Origin: JBGPQJ01 sp963709295
Lineage (GTDB): Bacteria; Chloroflexota; Anaerolineae; Anaerolineales; Villigracilaceae
Direction of reading: 5' to 3'
NCBI GenBank assembly: GCA_963709295.1
Contig: CAVPVW010000003.1
Coordinates: 186,001 to 250,000 of the forward strand
Length of the DNA: 64,000 nucleotides
The translations under genes were made by a program, and so were the position numbers. The notes beneath the pieces are model-generated. The model saw nothing but the letters and a program-made list of their open reading frames with translations, did no database searches and had not been told where the DNA came from. Positions 44,625-53,910 of this stretch are shown here, piece by piece. Each line of letters starts with the position of its first letter. The stretch's first letter is position 1.

Positions 44625-46061
44625 ATGGATAGAAAAGCCAAAATCGTTGCCACGCTGGGACCCTCCAGCAATTCTCCTGAAGTAATTCGCCGGCTGATCA
44701 TGGCGGGGATGGATGTTGCCCGACTGAATTTTTCGCATGGTTCTCACCAGGACCATGCATTTTTGATTGAAAGCCTTCGATCCATCTCCCGGGAGCTAAA
44801 TAAACCTGTCGCAATTCTTCAGGATTTGCAGGGACCAAAAATCCGGGTAGGAGAATTAGCTTCAACCATGGATTTGATTGAAGGTGATATCGTCAGGTTT
44901 TATGGTGCAGGATCCGGCGTTCCCAGTGGCGATGACCGACCCGTGCCTGTGGACTTCCCTGAGTTTTTTTCATTAATTTGCGGAGGAGAGCGGATCCTTC
45001 TGGATGATGGGAAAATCGAATTAATGGTCACGCAGGCTTCGGGTCAGGAGGTTTCCGCCATTGTAAAATCCGGTGGTAGTTTGACTTCCCATAAGGGATT
45101 CAACCTTCCAGGAGTTGCCCTCGATATCCCTGGTTTCACAGAAAAAGACAAGGATGATCTTGCTTTCGGGCTGTCCCGACAGGTAGATATGGTCGCCATT
45201 TCATTTGTCAGGACTTCGCATGATGTGGACGTTATTCGCCGGGCGATTAAAAATTCAATAAAGCAAGAGACCCATCCGTTGATAATCGCCAAATTGGAAA
45301 GACCGGAAGCGTTGGATAACCTCGATGCCATTCTTGACGCGTCAGACGGAGTAATGGTGGCACGCGGGGATTTGGGGGTGGAGATGTCACCCGAGCGAGT
45401 TCCGACCGCACAGAAGCGAATTATTTATGAGGCGAACCGGCATCGGAAGTTGGTGATCACTGCCACTCAAATGCTGGATTCGATGATTTCCAACCCGCTG
45501 CCGACCAGGGCAGAAGCATCAGACGTTGCCAACGCGGTGTTTGATGGAACGGATGGAGTGATGTTGTCAGGAGAGACAGCTTCTGGCATGTATCCGGTGG
45601 ATAGCATAATGATGATGGACCGGATCGTACGAGAGGCGGAGAGCAATTTCATTGATTGGGGGCACTTCAAGCGGGGGGATGTTCCCACCGAAGACGATGC
45701 AGAAGCGATCACCCGCGCAGCATGCGAGCTTGCTCATGATTTGAACGTTGCCGCGATTGCAGTCTTCACTCAAACAGGGCGCACAGCCTTGCTCATGTCC
45801 AAAATGAGACCTCAAGTGCCAATCTATGCATTTACACCTGTCCCTGAAATACTAAATCGTCTCTCAGCGATGTGGGGAGTCAGACCGGTGAACCTACCCT
45901 TGAGTGGAACTCTTCAGGAAATGGTAAATTCTTCCGGCGGGCATTTGTTAGGACAGGGTTTCGAAAAGGGTAGGCAGGTTGTGATTATTTGCGGATACCC
46001 GGTGGAATCAATTCGACCACCTAATATGGCGATGTTGCATACGCTTGGGGAGGATTTATAG
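44625..46061 (+). CDS. pyk: Pyruvate kinase
   Basis: 478 residues. It begins RKAKIVATLGPSSNSPEVI; MDVARLNFSHGSHQDH, ILQDLQGPKIRVGE, the active-site Lys in IIAKLERPEAL, DGVMVARGDLGVEMSPERVP, the ADP/metal site VITATQMLDSMI and DGVMLSGETASGMYPV are all intact. Reaction: PEP + ADP to pyruvate + ATP. The C-terminal allosteric domain is complete, ending IRPPNMAMLHTLGEDL. It is convergent with the EamA transporter. Confidence 0.97.
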   Translation: MDRKAKIVATLGPSSNSPEVIRRLIMAGMDVARLNFSHGSHQDHAFLIESLRSISRELNKPVAILQDLQGPKIRVGELASTMDLIEGDIVRFYGAGSGVPSGDDRPVPVDFPEFFSLICGGERILLDDGKIELMVTQASGQEVSAIVKSGGSLTSHKGFNLPGVALDIPGFTEKDKDDLAFGLSRQVDMVAISFVRTSHDVDVIRRAIKNSIKQETHPLIIAKLERPEALDNLDAILDASDGVMVARGDLGVEMSPERVPTAQKRIIYEANRHRKLVITATQMLDSMISNPLPTRAEASDVANAVFDGTDGVMLSGETASGMYPVDSIMMMDRIVREAESNFIDWGHFKRGDVPTEDDAEAITRAACELAHDLNVAAIAVFTQTGRTALLMSKMRPQVPIYAFTPVPEILNRLSAMWGVRPVNLPLSGTLQEMVNSSGGHLLGQGFEKGRQVVIICGYPVESIRPPNMAMLHTLGEDL

Positions 46062-46073
46062 TTTTTCTGTCGC

Positions 46074-46947
46074 CTACTCTTGTGCAGAAATTACAATTCC
46101 CAATCCGACCAGGACTTCCTCCCGCGATAAACATGGGTGTGATTGTATCGCCAAGGAAGAAAGCCCCCAGGATCGTCCCCACCACGGGTTGAGCAAAAAA
46201 TGTCAAAGAGGCCACTCCTGCCGGGAGTTCGGCAAAGGCGGTGTTCCAAAGGAACATCGCCAGCGCGGTTGAAATGACTCCAATAAATAGGACCCCTGCA
46301 ATAATTGACAGGGTAATCTCTCCAAATCCTACGGTAACATTTTCAAAAATTGTAAGAGGAACACTAACGACCAACCCTCCAATGAAAGCGATGAGGCTGG
46401 TTGTGAGGACGTCTATTTCACGGGTGACTTTCCTGATGAGCACAGAGTATAAAGCCCACGTGATTGCAGCCAGGACGAGCGATATGTTTCCTTGGAATAG
46501 TCCAGGCTCAAGCTGTGCGGTCCGCGGGTCGATGACCGCGATCACCCCCAAGGTTGCCAACGCCAGGGCCAGCAGCCGTCTGGCGGTAATTCTTTCCCGT
46601 AGGATTATGGCTGCAAACACTAGGACAAATGCCGGCGTCGCGGATGTCACCAGAGAACCATTAGCGGCAGTCGAGAGCTTGGTCCCAACGAATTGAAAAC
46701 CCAGCGATATGCCGTAGCCGATTGTACCCACCCAGAAGACTTTCCAAAAGGAACGTTTTGTTACTTTTACGCCACCGCGAAAGAGCAGTACAATATAAAG
46801 GACTCCGACTCCCAGCAGCAGCCGCGAGGTTATGAGCGTGAAGGGCGGTATAGTTTCCATGACCACTTTGGAGACCACATACATGCCACCCCAGATGGCA
46901 GCAGCGGATAACCCGGATATTAGTCCGTAAGCCGATTGTTTTTGCAT
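46074..46947 (-). CDS. EamA/DMT-family transporter, frameshifted near the C-terminus
   Basis: Ten-helix drug/metabolite transporter made of two EamA repeats (SGLSAAAIWGGMYVVSKVV at the N-terminus; FQGNISLVLAAITWALYSVL starting the second). As read, the last 40 residues turn hydrophilic and run into pyk, to 46021. Removing one base near 46117 gives IAGGVLVGLGIVISAQE and a stop at 46074, the expected last helix and 291 codons. The overlap with pyk then vanishes. Substrate unknown. Confidence 0.85.
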
Positions 46948-46967
46948 TTAGTCAACTCAGGTGAGAG

Positions 46968-47393
46968 TTATTCCCAATCTTCGGGGTTGTAATTCCGGAT
47001 TTTCTTGAGCGAACCCCGTTTTTTCTTGTCGGATACTCGTGCGGCAGATGCAGAAACGGACGGTTTGGTCTTCTTTCGGACCTTGGGCTTTTGCGCAGCT
47101 TGCGTGATCAGGACGACCAAACGGCGAATGGCATCCTCGCGGTTCTTTGACTGGGTTCTGAATCGTTTTGCCTCAATGATAATTTCACCCTTATCGGATA
47201 ATCGGGTTCCTGCCAATTCGGCAAGACGAATTTTTACATCTTCGGGCAACGAGGGTGATTGCGGGATGTTGAACCTGAGCTGAACAGCCGTGGATACCTT
47301 ATTGATGTTCTGCCCTCCCGGTCCTGAGGATCGGATGAAGTCAACGTCGATCTCCTTCTCGTCGATTGAGATTTCCCGCGAGATAATAATCAT
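46968..47393 (-). CDS. arfB: Peptidyl-tRNA hydrolase ArfB (YaeJ-type ribosome rescue factor)
   Basis: 141 residues. The catalytic GGQ is in FIRSSGPGGQNINKVSTAVQ, and the basic C-terminal tail (KVRKKTKPSVSASAARVSDK, KKRGSLKKIRNY) is the part that enters the empty mRNA channel of stalled ribosomes. It releases nascent chains from non-stop complexes. The short length and lack of a codon-recognition domain separate it from RF1/RF2. Confidence 0.93.
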   Translation of the reverse strand: MIIISREISIDEKEIDVDFIRSSGPGGQNINKVSTAVQLRFNIPQSPSLPEDVKIRLAELAGTRLSDKGEIIIEAKRFRTQSKNREDAIRRLVVLITQAAQKPKVRKKTKPSVSASAARVSDKKKRGSLKKIRNYNPEDWE

Positions 47394-47412
47394 GACTTAA
47401 GTATAAATGGAA

Positions 47413-47441
47413 AATCCCTCCTCCGGTCTGGAGGAGGGATT
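47413..47441 (-). terminator. Intrinsic terminator of the korAB operon
   Basis: AATCCCTCCTCC (47413-47424), a five-base loop, GGAGGAGGGATT; on the minus strand it is followed by TTCCATTTAT. It lies 11 bases after the korB stop. Confidence 0.75.
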
Positions 47442-47451
47442 GCGATGTAAA

Positions 47452-48507
47452 CTAGGCCATCGATCTGTTGATTCTATCAAGTGTTTCAGGCTTGGGGCGT
47501 AAATCCTTTTCAGCTAGTTTGTTCAATGGAGATTCGGGGAGATTGTATAACTCATGCAGGGCGGGCTCATCATTATCAACGTAAATTAACCCAGTGATAA
47601 GCCAGTTGTTTTGTTGCGCGTCTTCCAGAATTTGAAGAGCGTTCCACTTGTTGGTCGGGTCATATTCTCTTTCCAGTTTTTTAAGCACCACGAGGGAGCC
47701 GTCATGCAGTTCCACTTCTTTCACGGTGCCTTCTTCGAAGTCTTCGGGAAGGATGATCTCAGTACGGCGAGGGATATAGGAAACCTCATGCAGAGGTGCC
47801 TCGTGGTCCTTCCCCCAGGTATAAGAGTGGAAGGCGTTTTCCTGGTTATTGAAGGTCACGCACGGGCTGATGATGTCCAGAACGGCGATCCCCTTGTGGG
47901 CAATAGCCGCCTTAATCAATTCCTTGACCTGCTTCGGGTCACCAGCGAAAGACCGGGCAACGAAAGTGGCCTTGGCGGCGATCGCCTCCATGCAAATGTC
48001 GATAGGCTCGTATTCATTTACACCCTGCTTTTTCAAATTCAGTCCCACTTCGGCTGTGGCGGAGAATTGTCCCTTGGTCAACCCATAAACGCCGTTGTTT
48101 TCGACAATATACACCATGTTCACGTTTCGGCGCACGGCATGTTTGAACTGACCCATGCCAATGCTGGCAGTGTCGCCGTCGCCGGATACGCCTATGCCCT
48201 TCAAGCTTGTATCGCCGAATATGGCGCCGGTTGCCACGGAGGGCATACGCCCGTGCAGGCCGTTAAATCCGAAAGAGCGGTTAAGGAAATAGTTGGGTGA
48301 TTTACTCGAGCAGCCGATGCCCGAGAATTTGAGCACGTTCTCAGGGACGATATTCATCTCATAAAGTGCAGCGATGAGTTGATTGGCTATCGAGTTGTGT
48401 CCGCATCCCTGGCAAAGTGTGCTTGGGTTTCCGCGATAATCGTTTTTACTCAGGCCGGCGAGATTCACCTGCGCGCTCGCTCCAGCCATTGGGAGAGTCT
48501 CTGTCAT
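47452..48507 (-). CDS. korB: 2-oxoacid:ferredoxin oxidoreductase, beta subunit
   Basis: 351 residues from ATG 48507, chosen for AAGGAGG nine bases upstream. Fe-S/TPP features: STLCQGCGHNSIANQLI, FSGIGCSSKSPNYF, the TPP motif VSGDGDTASIGMGQFKHAVR with NNGVYGLTKGQ, and ISPCVTFNN. With the alpha subunit it oxidatively decarboxylates 2-oxoglutarate or a related 2-oxoacid to the acyl-CoA, reducing ferredoxin. It starts two bases after the frame-corrected korA stop (TAA 48509-48511). Confidence 0.93.
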   Translation of the reverse strand: MTETLPMAGASAQVNLAGLSKNDYRGNPSTLCQGCGHNSIANQLIAALYEMNIVPENVLKFSGIGCSSKSPNYFLNRSFGFNGLHGRMPSVATGAIFGDTSLKGIGVSGDGDTASIGMGQFKHAVRRNVNMVYIVENNGVYGLTKGQFSATAEVGLNLKKQGVNEYEPIDICMEAIAAKATFVARSFAGDPKQVKELIKAAIAHKGIAVLDIISPCVTFNNQENAFHSYTWGKDHEAPLHEVSYIPRRTEIILPEDFEEGTVKEVELHDGSLVVLKKLEREYDPTNKWNALQILEDAQQNNWLITGLIYVDNDEPALHELYNLPESPLNKLAEKDLRPKPETLDRINRSMA

Positions 48508-48508
48508 T

Positions 48509-50306
48509 TTACTTCGCCTCCTTGTTATGGATCTTGCCGACAATCCATTTGGCGGTGGCGGATAATCCGTCACTGCGTGCAATGGAAACCAGCTTGTCGG
48601 CGATTTCCGGATAAGCCACGGTCAACAGCTGCTTCAACTGTCCGTCTCGATTTTAATTCGACAATATAAACTGTATCGTGTTTCTTTATAAACGTCCGGA
48701 CCTCATCTGAAAAGGGGATAGATCTGATTCTGAGGAAGTCTGCTTAATCCCATGTTCGATGTTCAAAATCTGCTGGGCTTCGACTACAGCAGGTTCAGTG
48801 GATCCAAATGCCATGATTCCGACCTTGGCACCTCTGACCTTTTTTAGAACCGGTTTTGGCAGATACTTCTTTGCAGTTTCATATTTTTTCTTGAGGCGGT
48901 CCATCACACGTTCCCAGGTTGCAGAATCCTCGGTGTACCTGGCGTATTCGTCGTGACCAGTTCCTCGCACGAAGTAGGAACCCATGGGGTGTTTGTTCCC
49001 CGGAATGGTTCGGTATGCGATGCCGTCCTTGTCCTTGTCGAGGTAGCGTCCCCATTGTCCCTTCAATGCCTCAATGTCCTGTTCCGAGAGGATTTTTCCA
49101 CGGTCCATGGGTGAGTCGGGATAGGCAAATGGCTCAGTCATCCATTGATTCATCCCGAAATCCAGGTCGGATAAAACAAACACCGGAGCCTGGACGCGTT
49201 CCGCAATATCGAACGACCGCCAGCCGAATTCAAAGCATTCATTAACAGAACCGGGAAGAAGGATGATTTGCTGCGTATCGCCATGCCCCATGAAAGCTGT
49301 AAAGGTGAGGTCACCCTGGGACGTGCGAGTTGGAAGGCCGGTGCTGGGACCGATTCGGGTTACGTCCCAGATGACGACAGGCACTTCTGTGTAGTAAGCC
49401 AGTCCGGCAAATTCAGTCATCAAGCTCAACCCAGGACCCGAAGTGGAGGTCATGGAGCGAAGACCTGCCCAGCCGGCGCCGATGCACATGCCGATGGCAG
49501 CCAGCTCATCCTCAGCCTGAAGTACGGCGTAAGTATTCTTGCCAGCTTCTGTTTTTCTGAGTTGTGGCAGGTATTCGTTGAGGGATTCTGCCAGGCTGGT
49601 CGCAGGCGTGATGGGATACCACCCCACAAATTGGACACCGCCATAAATTGATCCTAATGCCGCAGCGGTATTGCCATCTGCCATGATCAAGCCCGAGGTC
49701 TTGTCCATGGCCTCGACATAGTAGGGGTCCTTTTTTTCGAGATTCTCACCAGCCCAGTCGTAACTTGCCTTTGCGACGTTGTAAGTTTAAATCCACTGCT
49801 TTTTGCTTGCCCTTGAAGTGGACATCCAGGGCATACCGAATCGCCTCCATGCTGATGCCGAGCATCCGGGCAAGGATACCCACATAGACCATGTTCGCCA
49901 CCATATCCCGTAAACCGCTCGATATCGATGGGTCGGACCGGACCAGTTGCTTGACCGGCATTGGGTATGCGACGATATCCTCGCGGGTGATTGGCTGCTT
50001 GATGTCATCCGCGTAGAAAAAAGCTCCGCCTGAGGCCACATCCGCCAGGTCCTTTGTGAATGAACTGGGATTCATGGCGACAACGATTTCATGCTCTTCC
50101 CGTCGGGCAGTGAAACCATCTTTATTCACCCGGATCGTATACCAGGTGGGCAGCCCCTGGATGTTGGAGGGGAAGAGGTTCTTGCCCGATACCGGGATGC
50201 CCATTTTGAATAAAGCCCTGAGGATGGCCGTATTCGAGGTTTGCGACCCTGAACCGTTGGCTGTTCCAACGGTTATTGAGAAGTCATTGATTATCTTCTT
50301 TTTCAT
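48509..50306 (-). pseudogene. korA: 2-oxoacid:ferredoxin oxidoreductase, alpha (gamma-alpha fused) subunit, three frameshifts
   Basis: Pieces: 50306-49746 (gamma-type domain, GTANGSGSQTSNTAILRALF) and 49708-48686 (alpha domain, WYPITPATSLAESLNEYLPQ, MTSTSGPGLSLMTEFAGLAY). Removing one base near 49783 gives DLNYNVAKASYDWAGENLEK. Adding one near 48744 gives FLRIRSIPFSDEVRTFI. Removing one A from the run 48651-48654 gives VELNRDGQLKQLLTVAYPEI and so on to TAA at 48509. The corrected gene is exactly 599 codons and ends two bases before korB. The biology is therefore an ordinary KorAB; the lesions are probably sequence error. Confidence 0.92.
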
Positions 50307-50421
50307 AGTGCTCCTGTTGGTTTGAAGTAGCTCATCATTTTACAGGTTGATGTTCGAGCAAATCCGAAAGCATATCCGTGTGGTCCACAAGTACTCTGTA
50401 ACCCTTGTCAAATTCCCTGGA

Positions 50422-51024
50422 TTAAATCGCCGAGACCATTTTCTCATGGAAATGCCAGACGTCGGTCAGGTATTTATAATCGGTGAATACGTTTAATCCG
50501 ATCGCCTCGTAGGCATCCCAATAGGCTTCAAGGATCCCGGTGACGAAGGGATTATTGATGCGATTGTATATTAGCAGATGAAGCTGCTTGTGTTCGTCGT
50601 GTGGAATTTGAATTGGGTTGCCCTTGAGCTTGGTCCAGGCGCGGGAGATGATGGCCTGCAATTTCGATAAATCCTCTTCTGTCAGCAGCTTCACGGCTTC
50701 GTGCCAGTACGCCGTCTCGGTGTGTTTACGAAGATCGGCGAACAAGCGAAAATTCTTATCATCGAGAGCAATGGCGTATCCAAGACTTTGACGAACAGCC
50801 GGCAAAAAAGTGAATGGGAGTCGCCGGATGCCGACCCGAGGTTTTACTTCCACCAGTCCTAGCGCGCGCGCGACCTCTAACTGCTCCCTCAGGCTGGCGA
50901 CGCTCACACCCAATTCGCTGCTTAGTTCGGTGAGTGAAGGAAAATCACCGTTATCCGCTCCATCTCGGGTTGCGAGGTAACGCAAAAATTCTGAAAGCTC
51001 AAGGGGTTGGCGGTCTCTCAACAT
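50422..51024 (-). CDS. GntR-type transcriptional regulator with FCD-like ligand domain
   Basis: 200 residues. The winged helix is near residues 28-65 (FPSLTELSSELGVSVASLRE, ALGLVEVKPRVGIRR). The C-terminal all-helical domain (FADLRKHTETAYWHEAVKLL, HDEHKQLHLLIYNRINNPFV) has the Asp/His pattern of FCD domains, which bind a metal and a carboxylate effector. It is upstream of korAB on the same strand. A 27-base palindrome lies just ahead of its start, so autoregulation and control of korAB are likely. Confidence 0.87.
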   Translation of the reverse strand: MLRDRQPLELSEFLRYLATRDGADNGDFPSLTELSSELGVSVASLREQLEVARALGLVEVKPRVGIRRLPFTFLPAVRQSLGYAIALDDKNFRLFADLRKHTETAYWHEAVKLLTEEDLSKLQAIISRAWTKLKGNPIQIPHDEHKQLHLLIYNRINNPFVTGILEAYWDAYEAIGLNVFTDYKYLTDVWHFHEKMVSAI

Positions 51025-51034
51025 AAGTTATATA

Positions 51035-51061
51035 AATAATATTAATCTGATTAATGTTATT
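51035..51061 (-). promoter_or_regulatory. Palindromic operator candidate upstream of the GntR regulator
   Basis: AATAATATTAAT-CTG-ATTAATGTTATT is a 27-base palindrome with only two asymmetric positions. It starts 11 bases upstream of the regulator ATG. The position and size fit a dimeric winged-helix operator; no site of this sequence is known to me. Confidence 0.6.
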
Positions 51062-51153
51062 ATATGCTTTTCGTCGGTTTTAGTCAATGTCGGGCCTATA
51101 AGGGCATCCCTTCCGTTTTTTGGCTTCTCTGATATCATCCTCTCGAATTGATG

Positions 51154-51180
51154 CCCCGACGATGAGGTCGGGGTTATTTA
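51154..51180 (+). terminator. Hairpin in the typA leader (attenuator or weak terminator)
   Basis: CCCCGAC (51154-51160), a loop of six, GTCGGGG (51167-51173), followed by TTATTTA. It lies 30 bases before the typA start. The tail is weak, so a leader structure is as likely as a terminator. Confidence 0.4.
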
Positions 51181-51208
51181 TGCCCAAAGACAGAAAGCAA
51201 AGGTTGAA

Positions 51209-53062
51209 GTGTTGGAAAGAACAGATCTACGGAATATCGCGATCATCGCCCACGTGGACCATGGAAAAACCACCCTGGTCGACGGGCTTCTCAGGCAAGC
51301 CCATACATTTCGCGCGAACCAACAGGTCGCTGAACGGGTCATGGATTCCAACGACCTCGAACGGGAGCGCGGCATTACCATTCTTTCAAAGAATACTGCA
51401 ATTTCCATCTGGGATGAAGCCTCCAAGTCGCAGGTGAAGATTAATATCGTGGATACCCCCGGCCATGCGGATTTTGGCGGAGAGGTGGAACGCGTGATGA
51501 ACATGGTCGATGGCGTTCTCCTTCTCGTCGATGCCGCTGAAGGTCCCATGCCCCAAACTCGTTTTGTTTTGAAGAAGGCGCTGCAGATGGGTCACAAGGC
51601 GATCGTGGTGATCAACAAAGTGGACCGCAAAGACGCAGAACCTGAAAGGGTCTTGAATCAGACTTTTGATTTATTCATTGAGCTTGGCGCCACGGATGAA
51701 CAGGCAGACTTTCCGGTGGTCTATGCCCAGGCAACAACCGCTCAGGCTGGAACAACTCCTGCCCTTGGTCCCGACCTTCAGCCATTGTTCCAGGCCATCC
51801 TTCGCCACATCCCTTCTCCCAAGGTGGATGTTGACGCTCCCTTGCAGATGCTGGTCACCTCTCTTGGCTACGACGATTATCGGGGCGTCACAGCCGTCGG
51901 CAGGATTTTCCGCGGCAGGATCAAGGTCGGGCAGTCCCTTGCCCGTTTGAAGGTGGATGGACAGAATTTAATCGAGCGAGCCCGTTATTTATATATCCAT
52001 CAAGGGCTGGGGAAAGTGGAAGTGGAACAGGCCGAGGCTGGTGAGATTATTGCACTGGCCGGGCTTGAAGGAATTGCCATCGGGGAGACTTTGGCTGACC
52101 CAACGGAGCCGGTAGCCCTGCCCACGATAAAAGTTGAAGAACCCACCGTGCGGATGACATTTGGCGTAAATACATCTCCGTTCACGGGGCTTGAAGGGAA
52201 GTGGAGTACATCGCGAAAACTTCGGGAGCGGCTATTTACCGAATTACGTACAAATGTCTCGTTGCGAGTGCAGGAAACTGAATCTGCCGAGACATTCCTC
52301 ATCTCAGGTCGCGGCGAATTGCATTTGGCGATATTAATCGAGACCATGCGCAGGGAGGGGTACGAGTTTCAAGTATCACGCCCTGAGGTCATCCTTCATA
52401 CTGCCGAGGATGGTGCCATGTTGGAACCTTATGAAGAGGTTCATGTGGAGACCAGCCCCGAGACGGTGGGTTCGGTGGTGGAGCTGCTCGGCGCCCGGCG
52501 TGGAAAAATGCTCGATATGCAGGATTCAGGCGACGGGAGCGTGCAACTCGTTTACCTGGTTCCCACCCGCGGCCTGCTCGGATTCCGTTACCAGTTTCTC
52601 ACTGCCACTCGAGGGATGGGGACCCTGCATACCCTTTTCAGCGGATACGATGAAATGTCGGGACCGATGGGAACCCGCGAAAATGGTTCACTCGTGGCAT
52701 TTGAGCCGGGAGATACAACGGCTTATGCTTTAAAAAGTGCCGAAGAGAGAGGTATGTTGTTTGTAGGTCCAGGCGTCCAGGTTTACGAAGGAATGGTGGT
52801 TGGTGAGACAACCCGTCCAGGTGATATTTCTATCAATGTCTGCAAGAAAAAACATTTAACGAATGTCCGGGCGTCTCGCGGGGATATGGAAATCCGTCTT
52901 ACGCCGCCTCGTCAAATGAGCCTGGATGAGGCGATTGAATACCTTTCTGACGATGAATTGCTCGAAGTTACTCCATTGAATTTTAGAATTCGAAAGAGAA
53001 TCCTGGATACGGATGAGCGCGGGAAGCAGGTAAAGAAAGCCAAAGAATTGATTGAAGAATAA
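51209..53062 (+). CDS. typA: Ribosome-associated translational GTPase TypA/BipA
   Basis: 617 residues, the standard length. G1 is IAHVDHGKTTLVDGLL, G2 region ERERGITILSKNTAI, G3 DTPGHADFGGEVER, G4 VINKVDRK. Domain II, domains III/V and the TypA-specific C-terminal domain (INVCKKKHLTNVRASRGD) follow. It binds 70S ribosomes and aids large-subunit assembly under stress. The start is GTG 51209 with AAAGG upstream. Confidence 0.96.
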   Translation: MLERTDLRNIAIIAHVDHGKTTLVDGLLRQAHTFRANQQVAERVMDSNDLERERGITILSKNTAISIWDEASKSQVKINIVDTPGHADFGGEVERVMNMVDGVLLLVDAAEGPMPQTRFVLKKALQMGHKAIVVINKVDRKDAEPERVLNQTFDLFIELGATDEQADFPVVYAQATTAQAGTTPALGPDLQPLFQAILRHIPSPKVDVDAPLQMLVTSLGYDDYRGVTAVGRIFRGRIKVGQSLARLKVDGQNLIERARYLYIHQGLGKVEVEQAEAGEIIALAGLEGIAIGETLADPTEPVALPTIKVEEPTVRMTFGVNTSPFTGLEGKWSTSRKLRERLFTELRTNVSLRVQETESAETFLISGRGELHLAILIETMRREGYEFQVSRPEVILHTAEDGAMLEPYEEVHVETSPETVGSVVELLGARRGKMLDMQDSGDGSVQLVYLVPTRGLLGFRYQFLTATRGMGTLHTLFSGYDEMSGPMGTRENGSLVAFEPGDTTAYALKSAEERGMLFVGPGVQVYEGMVVGETTRPGDISINVCKKKHLTNVRASRGDMEIRLTPPRQMSLDEAIEYLSDDELLEVTPLNFRIRKRILDTDERGKQVKKAKELIEE

Positions 53063-53094
53063 AAAAGGAGCCTGATCACTCAGGCTCCTTTTTT
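53061..53094. terminator. Bidirectional intrinsic terminator
   Basis: AAAAAAGGAGCCTGA, a four-base loop, TCAGGCTCCTTTTTT, between convergent typA (+) and the membrane-anchored protein (-). Confidence 0.93.
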
Positions 53095-53097
53095 CGC

Positions 53098-53865
53098 TTA
53101 TGGGGTTTCAATTTTGAAATTATCAAACTCAAATACGGATTGATCACCGGGATCATAGAGCTCGATCGCCAGACCTGCCGTACCAGAGGGGTGAGTGCTG
53201 TCGCTCAGGGAGTCCACGACGGATCCATTGACATAAAAAGTGAACTGGTTTTCATTCCCCACCACCTTCAGGGTGTTGGAGGAAAAGACGTTGATCGTAC
53301 TAGTTTCAGTCCAGTCGATCAAGGTGGTCCAAGTACCGTTTTCCAGCAAGCCGGCATAATAATATCCCACGTCGCTGATGCAGAAGTAATATAGATTTTC
53401 AGCATCCACCACTCGGAAAACAAGTCCGTAACTGGCATTTTCAGCCCCGCTGACATGGGTGACATCCACCGAAGAGGTGAAATCATCGACAACGGGTGCT
53501 TCTGTTGCCCAGGATTTCTGGTTAACACCCTGATCTGCAACGACGTTCCATAGATAAGTTCCGTTTATCGTGTAGTCAGTAGTCCCATACTCGTCTTCAT
53601 AAGCCCCTTCGGTCCATCCATTCCGGTTGGAATTGAATGATTCATTGAATGGTTTATCCTGGATAACAGGGGCTGGCGTTTCAGCCTCAATGACATCCGT
53701 TGGTTTTTGCGGAAATATGCCGGTGGGGAGATCCTGGTAAAGTGCATACCCTGCGACAGCAAGCAGGCAGCATATACATGCAATGATTATGACGCCGACT
53801 GCGATGATTATATATAATTCCTTGCTGTCATTTGTTTCGGTCTGGGGTTGTGGTTTCTCTTCCAT
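53098..53865 (-). CDS. Membrane-anchored extracellular protein with a concanavalin/LamG-like (DUF1080-type) domain
   Basis: About 256 residues. One membrane helix (LYIIIAVGVIIIACICCLLA) follows a short cytoplasmic Glu/Gln/Thr-rich head. The outer part is a beta-rich domain: SYGLVFRVVDAENLYYFCIS, LKVVGNENQFTFYVNGSVVD and AGLAIELYDPGDQSVFEFDN, the strand pattern of 3-keto-disaccharide hydrolase/LamG-like jelly rolls that often bind carbohydrate. ATG 53865 (M5) or 53877 could start it. Function unknown. Confidence 0.72.
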   Translation of the reverse strand: MEEKPQPQTETNDSKELYIIIAVGVIIIACICCLLAVAGYALYQDLPTGIFPQKPTDVIEAETPAPVIQDKPFNESFNSNRNGWTEGAYEDEYGTTDYTINGTYLWNVVADQGVNQKSWATEAPVVDDFTSSVDVTHVSGAENASYGLVFRVVDAENLYYFCISDVGYYYAGLLENGTWTTLIDWTETSTINVFSSNTLKVVGNENQFTFYVNGSVVDSLSDSTHPSGTAGLAIELYDPGDQSVFEFDNFKIETP

Positions 53866-53910
53866 CATATGCCTCACTCGAGCAAGTTTGACAATTGTTG
53901 AATGTTTTGG

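Noticed and set aside
47611..48300. 229-codon plus-strand open frame
   Set aside because: Antisense to korB, in a region of clear KorB motifs; no Shine-Dalgarno and no plausible fold.
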